Positions 1 to 8,031 of a stretch of DNA of 64,000 nucleotides are shown piece after piece. The position numbers were made by a program, and so were the translations under genes. Location: positions 1 through 64,000 of the forward strand of contig NZ_CANNDO010000011.1 of assembly GCF_947503385.1 (NCBI RefSeq), written 5' to 3'. The notes below the pieces were generated by a model that had not been told where the DNA came from, searched no databases, and saw only the letters and a program-made list of their open reading frames with translations. Each line of letters begins with the position of its first letter. The first letter of the stretch is position 1. The stretch comes from an uncultured Tateyamaria sp. GTDB lineage: Bacteria > Pseudomonadota > Alphaproteobacteria > Rhodobacterales > Rhodobacteraceae.

Positions 1-284
1 GTGCAAACCCGGTTCCATCCTGTCGCGCAACGGCCGGGTGATCAGAAACCGTAAGATTTGTCTCAGACAGGGAAAGAGAATGTTCGATCATGACAGCGCC
101 CTCTCACCGCGACTATGCTGCACACAGGGCTCAGACGCATCAGGTTATCCGTGGCCGAAAGCCCGGACAACTGGAGCTGGACTGGCTAGCGGCTATCAGA
201 AGCGCAAAAAACGACGCTTCGAGAAACAAATCAGACCTATGTGTCACAAAACACAAAACTATCTGTCATCTCACACAGTTGCAG
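1..284. other. Left-edge stretch with no supported gene
   Basis: No reading frame here has recognisable protein motifs or a convincing start. A short open frame running from base 1 to a TAA at 52-54 could be the tail of a gene lying to the left, but 17 codons are too few to judge. The overlapping frames of 79 and 94 codons read into the tRNA gene and look spurious. Confidence 0.5.
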
Positions 285-361
285 TGGCGGACCGAGGAGG
301 ATTCGAACCCCCGACCCCTTGATTCGTAGTCAAGTACTCTATCCAGCTGAGCTATCGGTCC
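285..361 (-). tRNA. tRNA-Arg (anticodon ACG)
   Basis: On the minus strand the 77-nt sequence folds as a full cloverleaf. The acceptor stem GGACCGA pairs with TCGGTCC, followed by the discriminator G and a genomically encoded CCA. The anticodon stem CTTGA/TCAAG encloses the loop CTACGAA, giving anticodon ACG. The T arm carries the usual GGTTCGAATCC core. The gene sits between the end of the histidine kinase gene and the left edge, and has its own promoter-like sequence just upstream. Confidence 0.95.
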
Positions 362-371
362 ACTGGCGGGC

Positions 372-400
372 GGTTTAGTCCCGTGCCGGAGGCAATGCAA
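372..400 (-). promoter_or_regulatory. Probable sigma-70 promoter of tRNA-Arg
   Basis: Read on the minus strand: -35 TTGCAT (395-400), a 17-nt spacer, -10 TAAACC (372-377). The -10 lies 10 nt before the first base of the mature tRNA, so a start almost at the tRNA 5' end fits. Motif match only. Confidence 0.45.
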
Positions 401-420
401 GGGCCAAATCGTTCCTTTCC

Positions 421-1809
421 CTAAATCCCGTCACCCTTTGGCAGACGGATGGAAAACACTGTCCCCGCTGGCCCTGTTCGATCAAGCTCCAACGCGCCGC
501 CGTGGCCGCGGATCAGTTCGGACGCGATGGCGAGGCCGAGACCGGTGCCGCCCTTGCTGACGCCGCCCTGAAACGGTGTGAACAGGTGCTCTTGGGCTTT
601 GGGGGGCAGGCCCGGCCCGGTATCGGCAACCTCCACCCACCAATTGTCGGCATCTTCGTAGGCCGACACGGTGATTTCTGCGGGCGCGCCACTGGCTACA
701 ATGGCCTGTCGCGCATTGCGCACAAGGTTCGAGATGACGCGGAACAGCTGTTCGGGGTCGGCACGCAGGGAAAACAGCGGCGGGATGTTCTCCGACAGCA
801 CCAACTGGTCTGGGTCGACGGCCAGTCTCTCGCTGTCCAGCACATCGGCCACAACGTCGTCCAGCGTGACCATCATCAGCGTCGGGCTTGGCTCTTCGGC
901 CTTGCCAAAGGCCAACGTGCTTTCACATAGATGCACGGCGCGGGTGATGGAATTCACCAGTTTGGGCGCCATGCGCCGTACGAGCGGATCTTCGGATGCC
1001 TCAATCCGATCTGTGAACAGTTGGGCCGAGGTGAGGATGTTGCGCAAGTCGTGGCTGATCTTGGATACCGCGCTGCCGAGTTGGGCCAGGCGGTCCTTTT
1101 GGCGCAAGGCTGCGATTAGTTCGGTTTGCAGGCTGCGCAGCGCCTCTTCGGCCTCGCGCAACTCGGTTACGCCCGCATTGGGCGTGATGATCCGGCGGGC
1201 GTCCTCGGGTGCGGCGGCGTAGCGCTGCATGTGACCAACCACGCCGCGGATGGGTTTGACGAGGATCGCGCGCACGGCGAGGAACAGAAGGAACGCGGTA
1301 AAGATGGAGATCACAGCGGACAGGACCAGAATGCGCACGCCATAGTCCAGCATCGCGTCGCGCAACGGCGCCGTTTCCATCGTGACTTCGATCAACAGGC
1401 CCGCCTCGCGCGTGGGCGCACCGATCACGCGGATGATCTTGTTGTCCGGCTCCACGAGCCGCATCATCGCGTCGCGGATCAGCACCGGCGGAGTGCCGTC
1501 GCGCAGATCGAATGTCGCGTCGATCGGATGCGGCATGGGCGTGGCAAGCACCAGCTGGCGCACCTCATCGCGGCGCAGCACGACGTTGAACACCTCTGCA
1601 TTGGTCAGCAGCTCTTCTTCCAGCTCACCCGTGATCATATCGTCCGCCAGCAGGGCAAGCGATGCGATCTGCGCCCGCTCCAGCCGGTTTTGCAGGTACT
1701 CTTCGCGGAACCGGGCAATGGACGGCACGAAAATCAGGATTTCCGCAAGCATCACAAAGATGGTCGTCAGGATAAGAAATCGGCCAGAGAGTGAGTTCAA
1801 CATGGGCAC
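421..1809 (-). CDS. Membrane sensor histidine kinase (orphan)
   Basis: A 462-residue sensor kinase. A first membrane segment spans about residues 10-30 and a second about 158-180, leaving a periplasmic sensing region of about 125 residues. A HAMP-like linker and coiled coil (about 180-245) follow. The phosphoacceptor box SKISHDLRN places the phosphorylated His near 253. The ATPase domain shows an N box (NLVRNARQAI, 361-370), a G1 box (DTGPGL, about 396-401) and a G2 box (GGTGLGLAI, about 420-428), so catalysis should be intact. The gene starts 6 nt after the flavoprotein gene and is the last of a three-gene operon. No response regulator is adjacent, so the partner is unknown. Co-transcription suggests that it senses something linked to the flavoprotein and TVP38 protein, which is inference. 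Confidence 0.88.
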   Translation of the reverse strand: MPMLNSLSGRFLILTTIFVMLAEILIFVPSIARFREEYLQNRLERAQIASLALLADDMITGELEEELLTNAEVFNVVLRRDEVRQLVLATPMPHPIDATFDLRDGTPPVLIRDAMMRLVEPDNKIIRVIGAPTREAGLLIEVTMETAPLRDAMLDYGVRILVLSAVISIFTAFLLFLAVRAILVKPIRGVVGHMQRYAAAPEDARRIITPNAGVTELREAEEALRSLQTELIAALRQKDRLAQLGSAVSKISHDLRNILTSAQLFTDRIEASEDPLVRRMAPKLVNSITRAVHLCESTLAFGKAEEPSPTLMMVTLDDVVADVLDSERLAVDPDQLVLSENIPPLFSLRADPEQLFRVISNLVRNARQAIVASGAPAEITVSAYEDADNWWVEVADTGPGLPPKAQEHLFTPFQGGVSKGGTGLGLAIASELIRGHGGALELDRTGPAGTVFSIRLPKGDGI

Positions 1810-1815
1810 ATCTGG

Positions 1816-3234
1816 TCAGGGAAGGACGCGCTGCACAAGGCCCACGATCCGCTTAACCATATCACTTTCAAAGAGTTTCGGCCCAAAATAGGCCCCCGCC
1901 GCCCGTTTGTTAACCTCACCTATGGTTGGGTAGGGCGACACCATGCCCGCGACCTGGCTCATTTTCATCTTGTTGGCCAGAACCAGCGCCCACAGGTTGA
2001 TCAATTCGCCCGCCTGATACCCGGCGATAGAGGCCCCCACAGGCCGCCCTTTGACCACCATGACCTTGATCAGACCTTCGGTCTTGCGTTCGGCGATGGC
2101 GCGGTCGTTGTGGCTGTAATGGAAGCGCACCACATCAAGTTTGTCCGCGTGTGCCTCGCGGGCCTGCGCCTCGGTGAGACCAACCTGAGCCAATTCGGGA
2201 TCGGTGAATGTCACCCAAGGAATGTGGTGGGTTTTGGCCTTGGATGGCAGGCCAAACAGCATGGACCGGATGATGACCCCGGCGTGATACCCCGCAACAT
2301 GGGTGAATTGCAGCCCCCCTGCGGCATCACCAATGGCGTACACCTTGCGATTGGAGGTGCGCATTGATGCATCGACCTTGACGCCTGAACGCGTTGTTTC
2401 AATACCTGCTGCTTCGAGGTTCAGCGTGTCATGGTTGCTCTTGCGCCCCACGGCGACCAGCAGGTGCGAGCCGGTGTAGCTTGCTCCATCTTTGGTGTGA
2501 ACAGTGACGCTGCCATCGTCGCCTTCGATACGGGCGGCCATCGCATCTTCGAGAATGCTGATGCCCTCGGCGCGCAGGTTGTCCAGCACGACGGCGGCCA
2601 TTTCCGGGTCGTCCTTGCCAAGCGCCTTGGCCCCTTCGATCACTGTGACCTCGCTGCCCAAACGGCGGTGTGCCTGCGCCATTTCCATGCCAATCGGGCC
2701 ACCGCCGATGATCAACAAATGATCAGGCTGTTCCCGCAACTCCCAAAGCGTCTCGTTCGTCAGGTACGGCACGCTGTCCAATCCGTCGATGGGCGGCACC
2801 AACGGGCCAGACCCTGTGGCGATCACGATGCGGCGCGCAGTGATCACGTGGTCGCCCGCCTGCACTTCGGTGGGTGAAATGAAGCGGCCAAAGTCTCGGA
2901 TCACATGGACGCCGAACCCTTCGAACCGTTCCTGACTGTCAACCGGTGCAATCTGGGCAATGACGTCGTTTACGTGGTCTTTGGCGGTGGCATAATCCAC
3001 CTGAGGTGCGGCATCCGCCACACCGTAGACCGCGCTGTGACTTTGGGCGTAGGCCAGCTTGCCGCTGGCGATCAGTGCTTTGGACGGGACGCAGCCGTAA
3101 TTCAGGCAATCGCCGCCCATCTTGTGTCCTTCGAGCAGGACAACCCTTGCCCCCATCTGACTGGCCCCCGCCGCAACGGACAGCCCGCCTGACCCGGCGC
3201 CGATCACCAGGATATCGGTCTTGATACGTTCCAT
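1816..3234 (-). CDS. Mercuric-reductase-like FAD-dependent pyridine nucleotide-disulfide oxidoreductase
   Basis: A 472-residue class I flavoprotein disulfide reductase. The N-terminal FAD-binding site (IGAGSGG, residues 11-17) is followed by the redox pair in CLNYGC (Cys43 and Cys48), a NAD(P)-binding GGGPIGMEMA motif near 178, a second FAD contact (YAIGDAAG near 300) and the C-terminal dimerisation domain. Glutathione reductases and lipoamide dehydrogenases carry His-Pro-Thr in the C-terminal active site; here the matching stretch reads PYPT, so the His is replaced as in mercuric-reductase-like proteins. No metal-binding HMA domain or C-terminal vicinal Cys pair is present, so true Hg(II) reduction is unlikely. 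It lies 4 nt downstream of the TVP38 gene and 6 nt upstream of the kinase. The true substrate is unknown. Confidence 0.85.
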   Translation of the reverse strand: MERIKTDILVIGAGSGGLSVAAGASQMGARVVLLEGHKMGGDCLNYGCVPSKALIASGKLAYAQSHSAVYGVADAAPQVDYATAKDHVNDVIAQIAPVDSQERFEGFGVHVIRDFGRFISPTEVQAGDHVITARRIVIATGSGPLVPPIDGLDSVPYLTNETLWELREQPDHLLIIGGGPIGMEMAQAHRRLGSEVTVIEGAKALGKDDPEMAAVVLDNLRAEGISILEDAMAARIEGDDGSVTVHTKDGASYTGSHLLVAVGRKSNHDTLNLEAAGIETTRSGVKVDASMRTSNRKVYAIGDAAGGLQFTHVAGYHAGVIIRSMLFGLPSKAKTHHIPWVTFTDPELAQVGLTEAQAREAHADKLDVVRFHYSHNDRAIAERKTEGLIKVMVVKGRPVGASIAGYQAGELINLWALVLANKMKMSQVAGMVSPYPTIGEVNKRAAGAYFGPKLFESDMVKRIVGLVQRVLP

Positions 3235-3238
3235 GGGT

Positions 3239-3970
3239 TCAGATGCCTTTCTTGCCCGTCACCGCCTTGACCACCACGGGCAAGAGCGAAAGTGCGGCGA
3301 GGCCAAGGATCGGCAGCAGCACATGCGGTTCAAAGATAATGCCAAAGTTGGGGGTTTCACCCCGGGCGAACACTTCGCCCAGCCCTGCGCCCACCGACGT
3401 GTAGACGATAGAGCCCGGCATGATGCCGAAAAAGGTCGAAATGACATAGCGGTGCAACGGCACCTGCATAAAGGCGGGGATCAGGTTTGCGACAAAAAAC
3501 GGAACCGCGGGCACAAGGCGGATGACAAACAGCATCGACCACTGGTTTTCGTCGATCCCGTCCTTGATCTTTTTGATCGTGCCCTTCGATGCTTCCATCT
3601 TGGCCCCCAGTGTCTCACCAAATCCGTGGCGGGCAGCAAGAAAGATCACCGTGGCCCCGATGGTCGCCGAAAGGACGCTGAACATGGCGCCAATGACAGG
3701 GCCAAACAGAAAGCCGCTGGTCAGGGTCGCAATGCTCGCACCCGGGAGCGAGAAGGCGACGACCATCACGTAGAGGCCGATAAAGACAAGCGCCGTCAGC
3801 AGATAATTGTTGTCGCGAAAGGCGATCAACGCATCGCGGTTGTCGGACAGCGTCTGGAAACTGAGGTAATCCCGCAATGTGAAAAAGCCGATAATGGCGA
3901 CCAGCAAAATGCCGATCAGCGGCAGATTACGCATCAGGGCGGGTTTGCGCGGTTGGCTGATATCGGACAT
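3239..3970 (-). CDS. TVP38/TMEM64 family inner-membrane protein
   Basis: A 243-residue polytopic membrane protein of the DedA-like TVP38/TMEM64 (VTT domain) family. After a short polar N terminus there is a membrane segment (about 14-32) and then the core with the family-type stretch GASIATLTSGFLFG and the reentrant-loop region around RLVPAVPFFVANLIPA. The start at 3970 is chosen because GAGAGG lies just upstream. The open frame continues much further upstream, but the extra residues look non-coding and would cover the divergent rpmH promoter region. It is first in the operon with the flavoprotein and kinase. TVP38 proteins paired with MerA-like flavoproteins recur in bacteria (family knowledge); the transported or flipped substrate is not known. 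Confidence 0.85.
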   Translation of the reverse strand: MSDISQPRKPALMRNLPLIGILLVAIIGFFTLRDYLSFQTLSDNRDALIAFRDNNYLLTALVFIGLYVMVVAFSLPGASIATLTSGFLFGPVIGAMFSVLSATIGATVIFLAARHGFGETLGAKMEASKGTIKKIKDGIDENQWSMLFVIRLVPAVPFFVANLIPAFMQVPLHRYVISTFFGIMPGSIVYTSVGAGLGEVFARGETPNFGIIFEPHVLLPILGLAALSLLPVVVKAVTGKKGI

Positions 3971-4068
3971 CCTGTTTTCCTCTCGGACCATATGTGCGGC
4001 CCTTGGGCCAGTGTCTTGACCTGAAAATGCGCACCACGCACCCCCGAAAACAGCGACATCACGGGCGC

Positions 4069-4097
4069 TTGAAGCCATGCAGAGCATTTTGTGATAT
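4069..4097 (+). promoter_or_regulatory. Possible sigma-70 promoter for rpmH-rnpA-yidD
   Basis: TTGAAG (4069-4074), 17-nt spacer, TGATAT (4092-4097). It lies in the divergent spacer between the TVP38 gene and rpmH and would give a leader of about 180 nt before rpmH. Motif match only. Confidence 0.35.
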
Positions 4098-4285
4098 GAC
4101 GGCGCGTCGGATCGTCCGGTTGAAACATTCGGGCGGTTGCTGTGCCAAAATGTTGCAATCGAGGCGAATTTGCCGGGGCAAAGGGGCTGGACTTGGCCCG
4201 CGCACCGCTTTAGAGGACGGGCTTCGAACATTGCCTGTGCCCGAATCCGCGGTGCACTGGCCAAAACAGTCCGGAGCCAACTGCG

Positions 4286-4420
4286 ATGAAACGCACTTTT
4301 CAACCGTCCAACCTCGTGCGCAAACGGCGCCACGGTTTCCGCTCGCGCATGGCCACCAAGGCCGGTCGCAAGATCCTGAACGCGCGCCGCGCCCGTGGCC
4401 GCAAGTCGCTGAGCGCCTAA
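4286..4420 (+). CDS. rpmH: 50S ribosomal protein L34
   Basis: A 44-residue, very basic protein beginning [18 protein letters not shown] and ending GRKSLSA, the complete L34 sequence pattern and length. GGAG lies about 10 nt before the ATG. It is a component of the large ribosomal subunit. It is followed 27 nt later by rnpA, the near-universal bacterial pairing. Confidence 0.97.
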   Translation: MKRTFQPSNLVRKRRHGFRSRMATKAGRKILNARRARGRKSLSA

Positions 4421-4447
4421 GCACAGCCACGCCACAAGGTTTATTCG

Positions 4448-4837
4448 ATGACCTCGCACCCTGTGCCCCCAACACGCGATACCGCGGTTGAGGCGGGCAC
4501 CGGATCGGGGTCATTGCCGTTGGAGCGTCTGTTGAAACGCGCCGACTTTTTGCGCGCCGCACGCGGCAGACGCGTCGTGACGCCCGGCTTCATTCTTCAG
4601 ATCCGTCCTCGCCCCGTGGCGGGCGACGTAATGCGCGTGGGCTTCACATGTTCCAAGAAGGTTGGCAATGCCGTGGCGCGCAACCGCGCCAAGCGTCGCT
4701 TGCGCGAGGTGGCCCGGCTGGTGCTGCCCCAGCATGGACAATCCGGCACCGATTACGTGTTGGTGGGGCGTGCGCAAGCCACGGCAACGCGCCCCTTTGC
4801 GCTGATGCTGTCGGATTTGCAGGCCGCGCTTCGGTGA
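4448..4837 (+). CDS. rnpA: Ribonuclease P protein component
   Basis: A 129-residue basic protein that assists the RNase P RNA in maturing tRNA 5' ends. After about 30 variable residues come [16 protein letters not shown] and the family signature [20 protein letters not shown], with the RNxxKRRLR RNA-binding helix near residues 78-87. It lies directly after rpmH. Its TGA overlaps the GTG start of yidD (GTGA), indicating translational coupling. The N-terminal extension before RLLKR is longer than in E. coli; a later start is possible but no better candidate is evident. Confidence 0.93.
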   Translation: MTSHPVPPTRDTAVEAGTGSGSLPLERLLKRADFLRAARGRRVVTPGFILQIRPRPVAGDVMRVGFTCSKKVGNAVARNRAKRRLREVARLVLPQHGQSGTDYVLVGRAQATATRPFALMLSDLQAALR

Positions 4838-5070
4838 CGCCTCTGGCCCACATTGTTGCCCTGCCCGTACGCGCCTATCGCCTGATCTTTTCGCCGTGGG
4901 TCGGCTTCAACTGCCGGTATCAGCCCACGTGTTCCGCCTACGCGCTTGAGGCGCTGGAAAGGTATGGCGCGGTCAAAGGTGCATGGCTGGCGGCAAAACG
5001 GATCGGGCGGTGCCACCCTTGGGGCGGCGATGGCTATGATCCTATCCCGCCCAAGGACCCGCCAAAATAG
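4834..5070 (+). CDS. yidD: YidD membrane protein insertion efficiency factor
   Basis: A 78-residue small protein with the YidD hallmarks: an amphipathic N terminus ([20 protein letters not shown]), conserved cysteines and [13 protein letters not shown] near the C terminus. It is thought to act at the inner membrane with YidC in inserting membrane proteins. The GTG start overlaps the rnpA stop. A longer in-frame reading would overlap most of rnpA and is rejected. yidC itself lies 3 kb downstream, separated by ttcA and an EAL protein. Confidence 0.92.
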   Translation: MTPLAHIVALPVRAYRLIFSPWVGFNCRYQPTCSAYALEALERYGAVKGAWLAAKRIGRCHPWGGDGYDPIPPKDPPK

Positions 5071-5074
5071 GGAG

Positions 5075-5126
5075 CGACCGCTCCTGCGGTCCGTGGGGTG
5101 AATGGGGGAAAGTGCAGGAGCGGTCG
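5075..5126. terminator. Perfect 13-bp inverted repeat after yidD, possible terminator
   Basis: The arm CGACCGCTCCTGC (5075-5087) is exactly complementary to GCAGGAGCGGTCG (5114-5126), with a 26-nt loop. It begins 5 nt after the yidD stop. No T run follows on either strand, so it would be a factor-dependent terminator or an mRNA 3'-end stabiliser rather than a classic intrinsic terminator. Confidence 0.45.
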
Positions 5127-5292
5127 GTGCCCGCAGTCGGGTGAGGCTACGGGGGCGCAGGCTGGGGCCACGAGCTGCTGTGTTACAACATGCGCACGTT
5201 CAGCGTATACCACCTATACTAGAAATCAAGCATTAGTTAACCACCCCTTCCTGAATGAGCGGCGGGTGGCTATACCCGTCCAAACTCTAACA

Positions 5293-6201
5293 ATGGCGGA
5301 CGCCCCGATGCTCGACGACAGCGACGACATTCACCCGCTCTTTTCCGGGGCGCCCCGGACCACCGAATTCAAGAAGCTGCGCAAGCGGATCATCCGCTAT
5401 GCCCGTGAGGCGATTGAACAATACGGGATGATTGAGGCTGATGCCCATGACCCCGGTGCGCCGCGCCCCCGCTGGCTTGTGTGCCTGTCGGGCGGCAAGG
5501 ACAGTTACACGTTGCTGGCCGCGCTTTATGAGTTGAAATGGCGTGGATTGCTGCCTGTCGATCTGCTGGCGTGCAATCTGGATCAGGGCCAGCCCGGCTT
5601 TCCCGCGACGGTTTTGCCTGCCTTTCTCGAACGGATGGGGGTGCCGCACCGGATCGAATATCAGGACACCTATTCCATCGTGGTGGACAAGGTGCCAGAG
5701 GGTCGGACGTTTTGCGCGCTGTGTTCGCGTTTGCGGCGTGGCAACCTGTACCGCATTGCCCGCGAAGAAGGCTGTTCGGCGGTTGTGTTGGGACATCACC
5801 GGGACGACATCCTCGAGACGTTCTTTATGAACTTGTTTCATGGCGGACGGCTGGCGACCATGCCACCGAAACTTCTCAACGAAGAGGGCGATTTGTTTGT
5901 CTTTCGCCCCCTCGCCCATGTGGCGGAGGCGGATTGCGCCAAATTTGCCGCCGCGATGGATTATCCGATTATTCCATGTGACCTGTGCGGCAGTCAGGAC
6001 GGGCTGCAACGCCAGCAGGTCAAGCAAATCCTTGACGGCTGGGAGGCCAACAGCCCCGGTCGCAGGCAGGTGATGTTCCGCGCGCTGATGAATGCACGGC
6101 CTTCGCATTTGCTGGATCCAAAACTCTTCGATTTTCAGGCGCTGGCCCGCCAAACTGAGCCGGTTGCGGAAAATTCGAATGAAATTTCGAATTTGCGTTA
6201 A
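5293..6201 (+). CDS. ttcA: tRNA 2-thiocytidine(32) synthetase TtcA
   Basis: A 302-residue ATP-dependent tRNA thiolase that makes 2-thiocytidine at position 32. The PP-loop SGGKDS is at residues 66-71. The two CxxC motifs of the family are seen as CALC (about 141-144) and CDLC (about 229-232); together they hold the iron-sulfur cluster. HHRDD and [11 protein letters not shown], conserved in TtcA, are present. ATG 5293 is preferred over the much longer upstream frame, whose extra 65 residues are Cys- and Thr-rich and read across the spacer; ATG 5308 is an alternative. A weak promoter-like TTACAA-N17-TATACC sits at 5183-5211. The gene stands alone between yidD and an EAL protein. Confidence 0.9.
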   Translation: MADAPMLDDSDDIHPLFSGAPRTTEFKKLRKRIIRYAREAIEQYGMIEADAHDPGAPRPRWLVCLSGGKDSYTLLAALYELKWRGLLPVDLLACNLDQGQPGFPATVLPAFLERMGVPHRIEYQDTYSIVVDKVPEGRTFCALCSRLRRGNLYRIAREEGCSAVVLGHHRDDILETFFMNLFHGGRLATMPPKLLNEEGDLFVFRPLAHVAEADCAKFAAAMDYPIIPCDLCGSQDGLQRQQVKQILDGWEANSPGRRQVMFRALMNARPSHLLDPKLFDFQALARQTEPVAENSNEISNLR

Positions 6202-6285
6202 GGTCCCGGTCACGCTGACAGCCTAAAGCATTTCCCCAAACCGGCACGCATCTGCGGGTCGGTATCGGACCAAAGGGGGTAGAGC

Positions 6286-7830
6286 ATGGCGTGGCGCGCA
6301 CCGACATGGGTGAACAACAGTCTGGACCGGATCAAGCCGTTCCTGAACGGACCGCATATGCTCGTTTTTGTTCCTGCGATCACGCTGGCGGCGTTTTGGG
6401 CAGGGGGCGAAATGGCGTTGCTGGCCACTGCTGTGCTGATCCCCTTGGTGTGGATCGCCGCAGGCGGCACCTTGCCCGGCCTGAATTTCAAGGCGAACCT
6501 GCTCAGCAAGGGTCCCGTGACGCCGGACCTGTTCCGCAAAACCACGGACGAGGTGCGACAGGCCGGCGTTGCATCGGGCAAATCCAGCGCGGTGCTGGTT
6601 GTGGAACTTGACGAATTCAGCGCGCTGCGTGACCGGTTCGAGCCTGAGGCGACCGACCGGGTTTTGAATGCGGTGAGCGACCGCATTGCCACTGTTTTGC
6701 GCGACAGCGATACCGTCAGCCGCATTGGCGATTGCCGCTATGGCGTGTGCCTGCAACCGGTCATCCATATGGATCTTGAAAGCTGCATCCAGTTGTCCAG
6801 TCGCATACAGGAAAGCATCGAAGAGCCGCTCGCGATGGACGGCACGGCGATTTACACAACCGCCAGCATCGGCTTCTGCCTTTTGGGGCGTGCTCCGGGC
6901 AACACCGGCCAGGATTGGACGAACGCATCCATTGCCGCGCTGAACGAAGCGCAAAAACGCGGGCACGGCTCCGTGCGTGCCTATTCCGCTGAACTACAAA
7001 CCCGGATGAAAAAACGTGCGGACCTACGTGACGAGGTCACCGGCGCGCTGGAAGGGGGCCATGTCCAACCGTGGTTCCAACCGCAAATTTCCACAGACAC
7101 AGGCAAAGTGACGGGGTTTGAAGCGCTGGCCCGATGGATTCACCCGCAACGCGGCGCAATCTCTCCCGCCGAATTCCTGCCTGCAATCGAAGAGGCGGGC
7201 CTTCTGGAACGCTTGGCGGAAATCATGACCTACCATACTTTGACGGCGATCAAGGCGTGGGATTCCGCTGGCGTGCGCGTGCCGCAGGTCGGCGTGAATT
7301 TCAGTGGTCTTGAGCTTGCCAATCCTCGGCTGGTGGACAAGGTCAGCTGGGAACTGGACCGATTTGATCTGACACCCGACCGCCTGACGGTTGAAATCCT
7401 TGAAACCGTGGTCACAGACATGGCGGACGACACAGTGGTGCGCAACGTCAAAGCCTTGTCAGATTTGGGCTGTCGCATCGATTTGGATGACTTTGGAACG
7501 GGCCACGCTTCGATCGCAGCGCTGCGTCGGTTTGGCGTGAACCGGATCAAGATTGATCGTTCCTTTGTCATGAAGGCGGATCGCGATCCAGAGCAGCAAC
7601 GGATGATTTCTGCCATTCTGACAATGGCAGAACGGCTCGGCCTTGAGACGCTTGCAGAGGGTGTCGAAACAGTTGGCGAACACGCTTTGCTGGCACAACT
7701 GGGCTGCAACCACGTGCAGGGTTACGGCATTGCACGACCTATGCCATTTGAAAAAACGCTCGACTGGGTGCGAACCCACGAGGCCAAGCTGCAAGAAGCC
7801 CCGCCCCTGCCCGGTCGCCGCTATTCCTGA
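6286..7830 (+). CDS. Degenerate GGDEF / EAL domain cyclic-di-GMP phosphodiesterase
   Basis: A 514-residue protein with two N-terminal membrane segments (about 24-62), a GGDEF-fold domain (about 90-235) and a C-terminal EAL domain (about 245-505). The GGDEF catalytic loop is destroyed: the position reads RIGDCRYGV (146-154), so it cannot be a diguanylate cyclase. The EAL domain keeps its residues: EAL (279-281), NFSGLE, EILET, DLDDFGTG, KIDRSF, LAEGVET and QGYG, so c-di-GMP hydrolysis to pGpG is expected. The inactive GGDEF domain may bind GTP as a regulator, as in other composite proteins (inference). A good Shine-Dalgarno (GGGGGTAGAG) precedes the ATG. It sits between ttcA and yidC. Confidence 0.88.
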   Translation: MAWRAPTWVNNSLDRIKPFLNGPHMLVFVPAITLAAFWAGGEMALLATAVLIPLVWIAAGGTLPGLNFKANLLSKGPVTPDLFRKTTDEVRQAGVASGKSSAVLVVELDEFSALRDRFEPEATDRVLNAVSDRIATVLRDSDTVSRIGDCRYGVCLQPVIHMDLESCIQLSSRIQESIEEPLAMDGTAIYTTASIGFCLLGRAPGNTGQDWTNASIAALNEAQKRGHGSVRAYSAELQTRMKKRADLRDEVTGALEGGHVQPWFQPQISTDTGKVTGFEALARWIHPQRGAISPAEFLPAIEEAGLLERLAEIMTYHTLTAIKAWDSAGVRVPQVGVNFSGLELANPRLVDKVSWELDRFDLTPDRLTVEILETVVTDMADDTVVRNVKALSDLGCRIDLDDFGTGHASIAALRRFGVNRIKIDRSFVMKADRDPEQQRMISAILTMAERLGLETLAEGVETVGEHALLAQLGCNHVQGYGIARPMPFEKTLDWVRTHEAKLQEAPPLPGRRYS

Positions 7831-7966
7831 ATCGGGACGCCGGGGTCGACCGCACGTACAACACCACCGCGTCACAACCCGTCGCTTGGGGAAATCAACC
7901 ACACCCATACGTGTGGAGACACATCAAATGCCCAACGCACACAGTGCATATATGGGCGGAATCCGC

Positions 7967-7995
7967 TTGACCTTTGTGCCTGCACTCTGTTGAAC
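7967..7995 (+). promoter_or_regulatory. Possible promoter of the yidC operon
   Basis: TTGACC (7967-7972), 17-nt spacer, TTGAAC (7990-7995). The -10 is poor. A start near 8002 would leave about 30 nt before the yidC ATG. The rest of the 200-nt spacer after the EAL gene shows nothing else. Confidence 0.35.
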
Positions 7996-8031
7996 CCGAC
8001 AAACGCAGCAGACAGCAGGTAGTGGTCCAAG

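Noticed and set aside
1816-3234. Assignment as a true mercuric reductase (merA)
   Set aside because: No HMA domain, no extra C-terminal Cys pair and no other mer genes.
3971-4459. Upstream extension of the TVP38 reading frame by about 160 codons
   Set aside because: The extra residues look non-coding and cover rpmH and its promoter region. A good ribosome site stands before the ATG at 3970.
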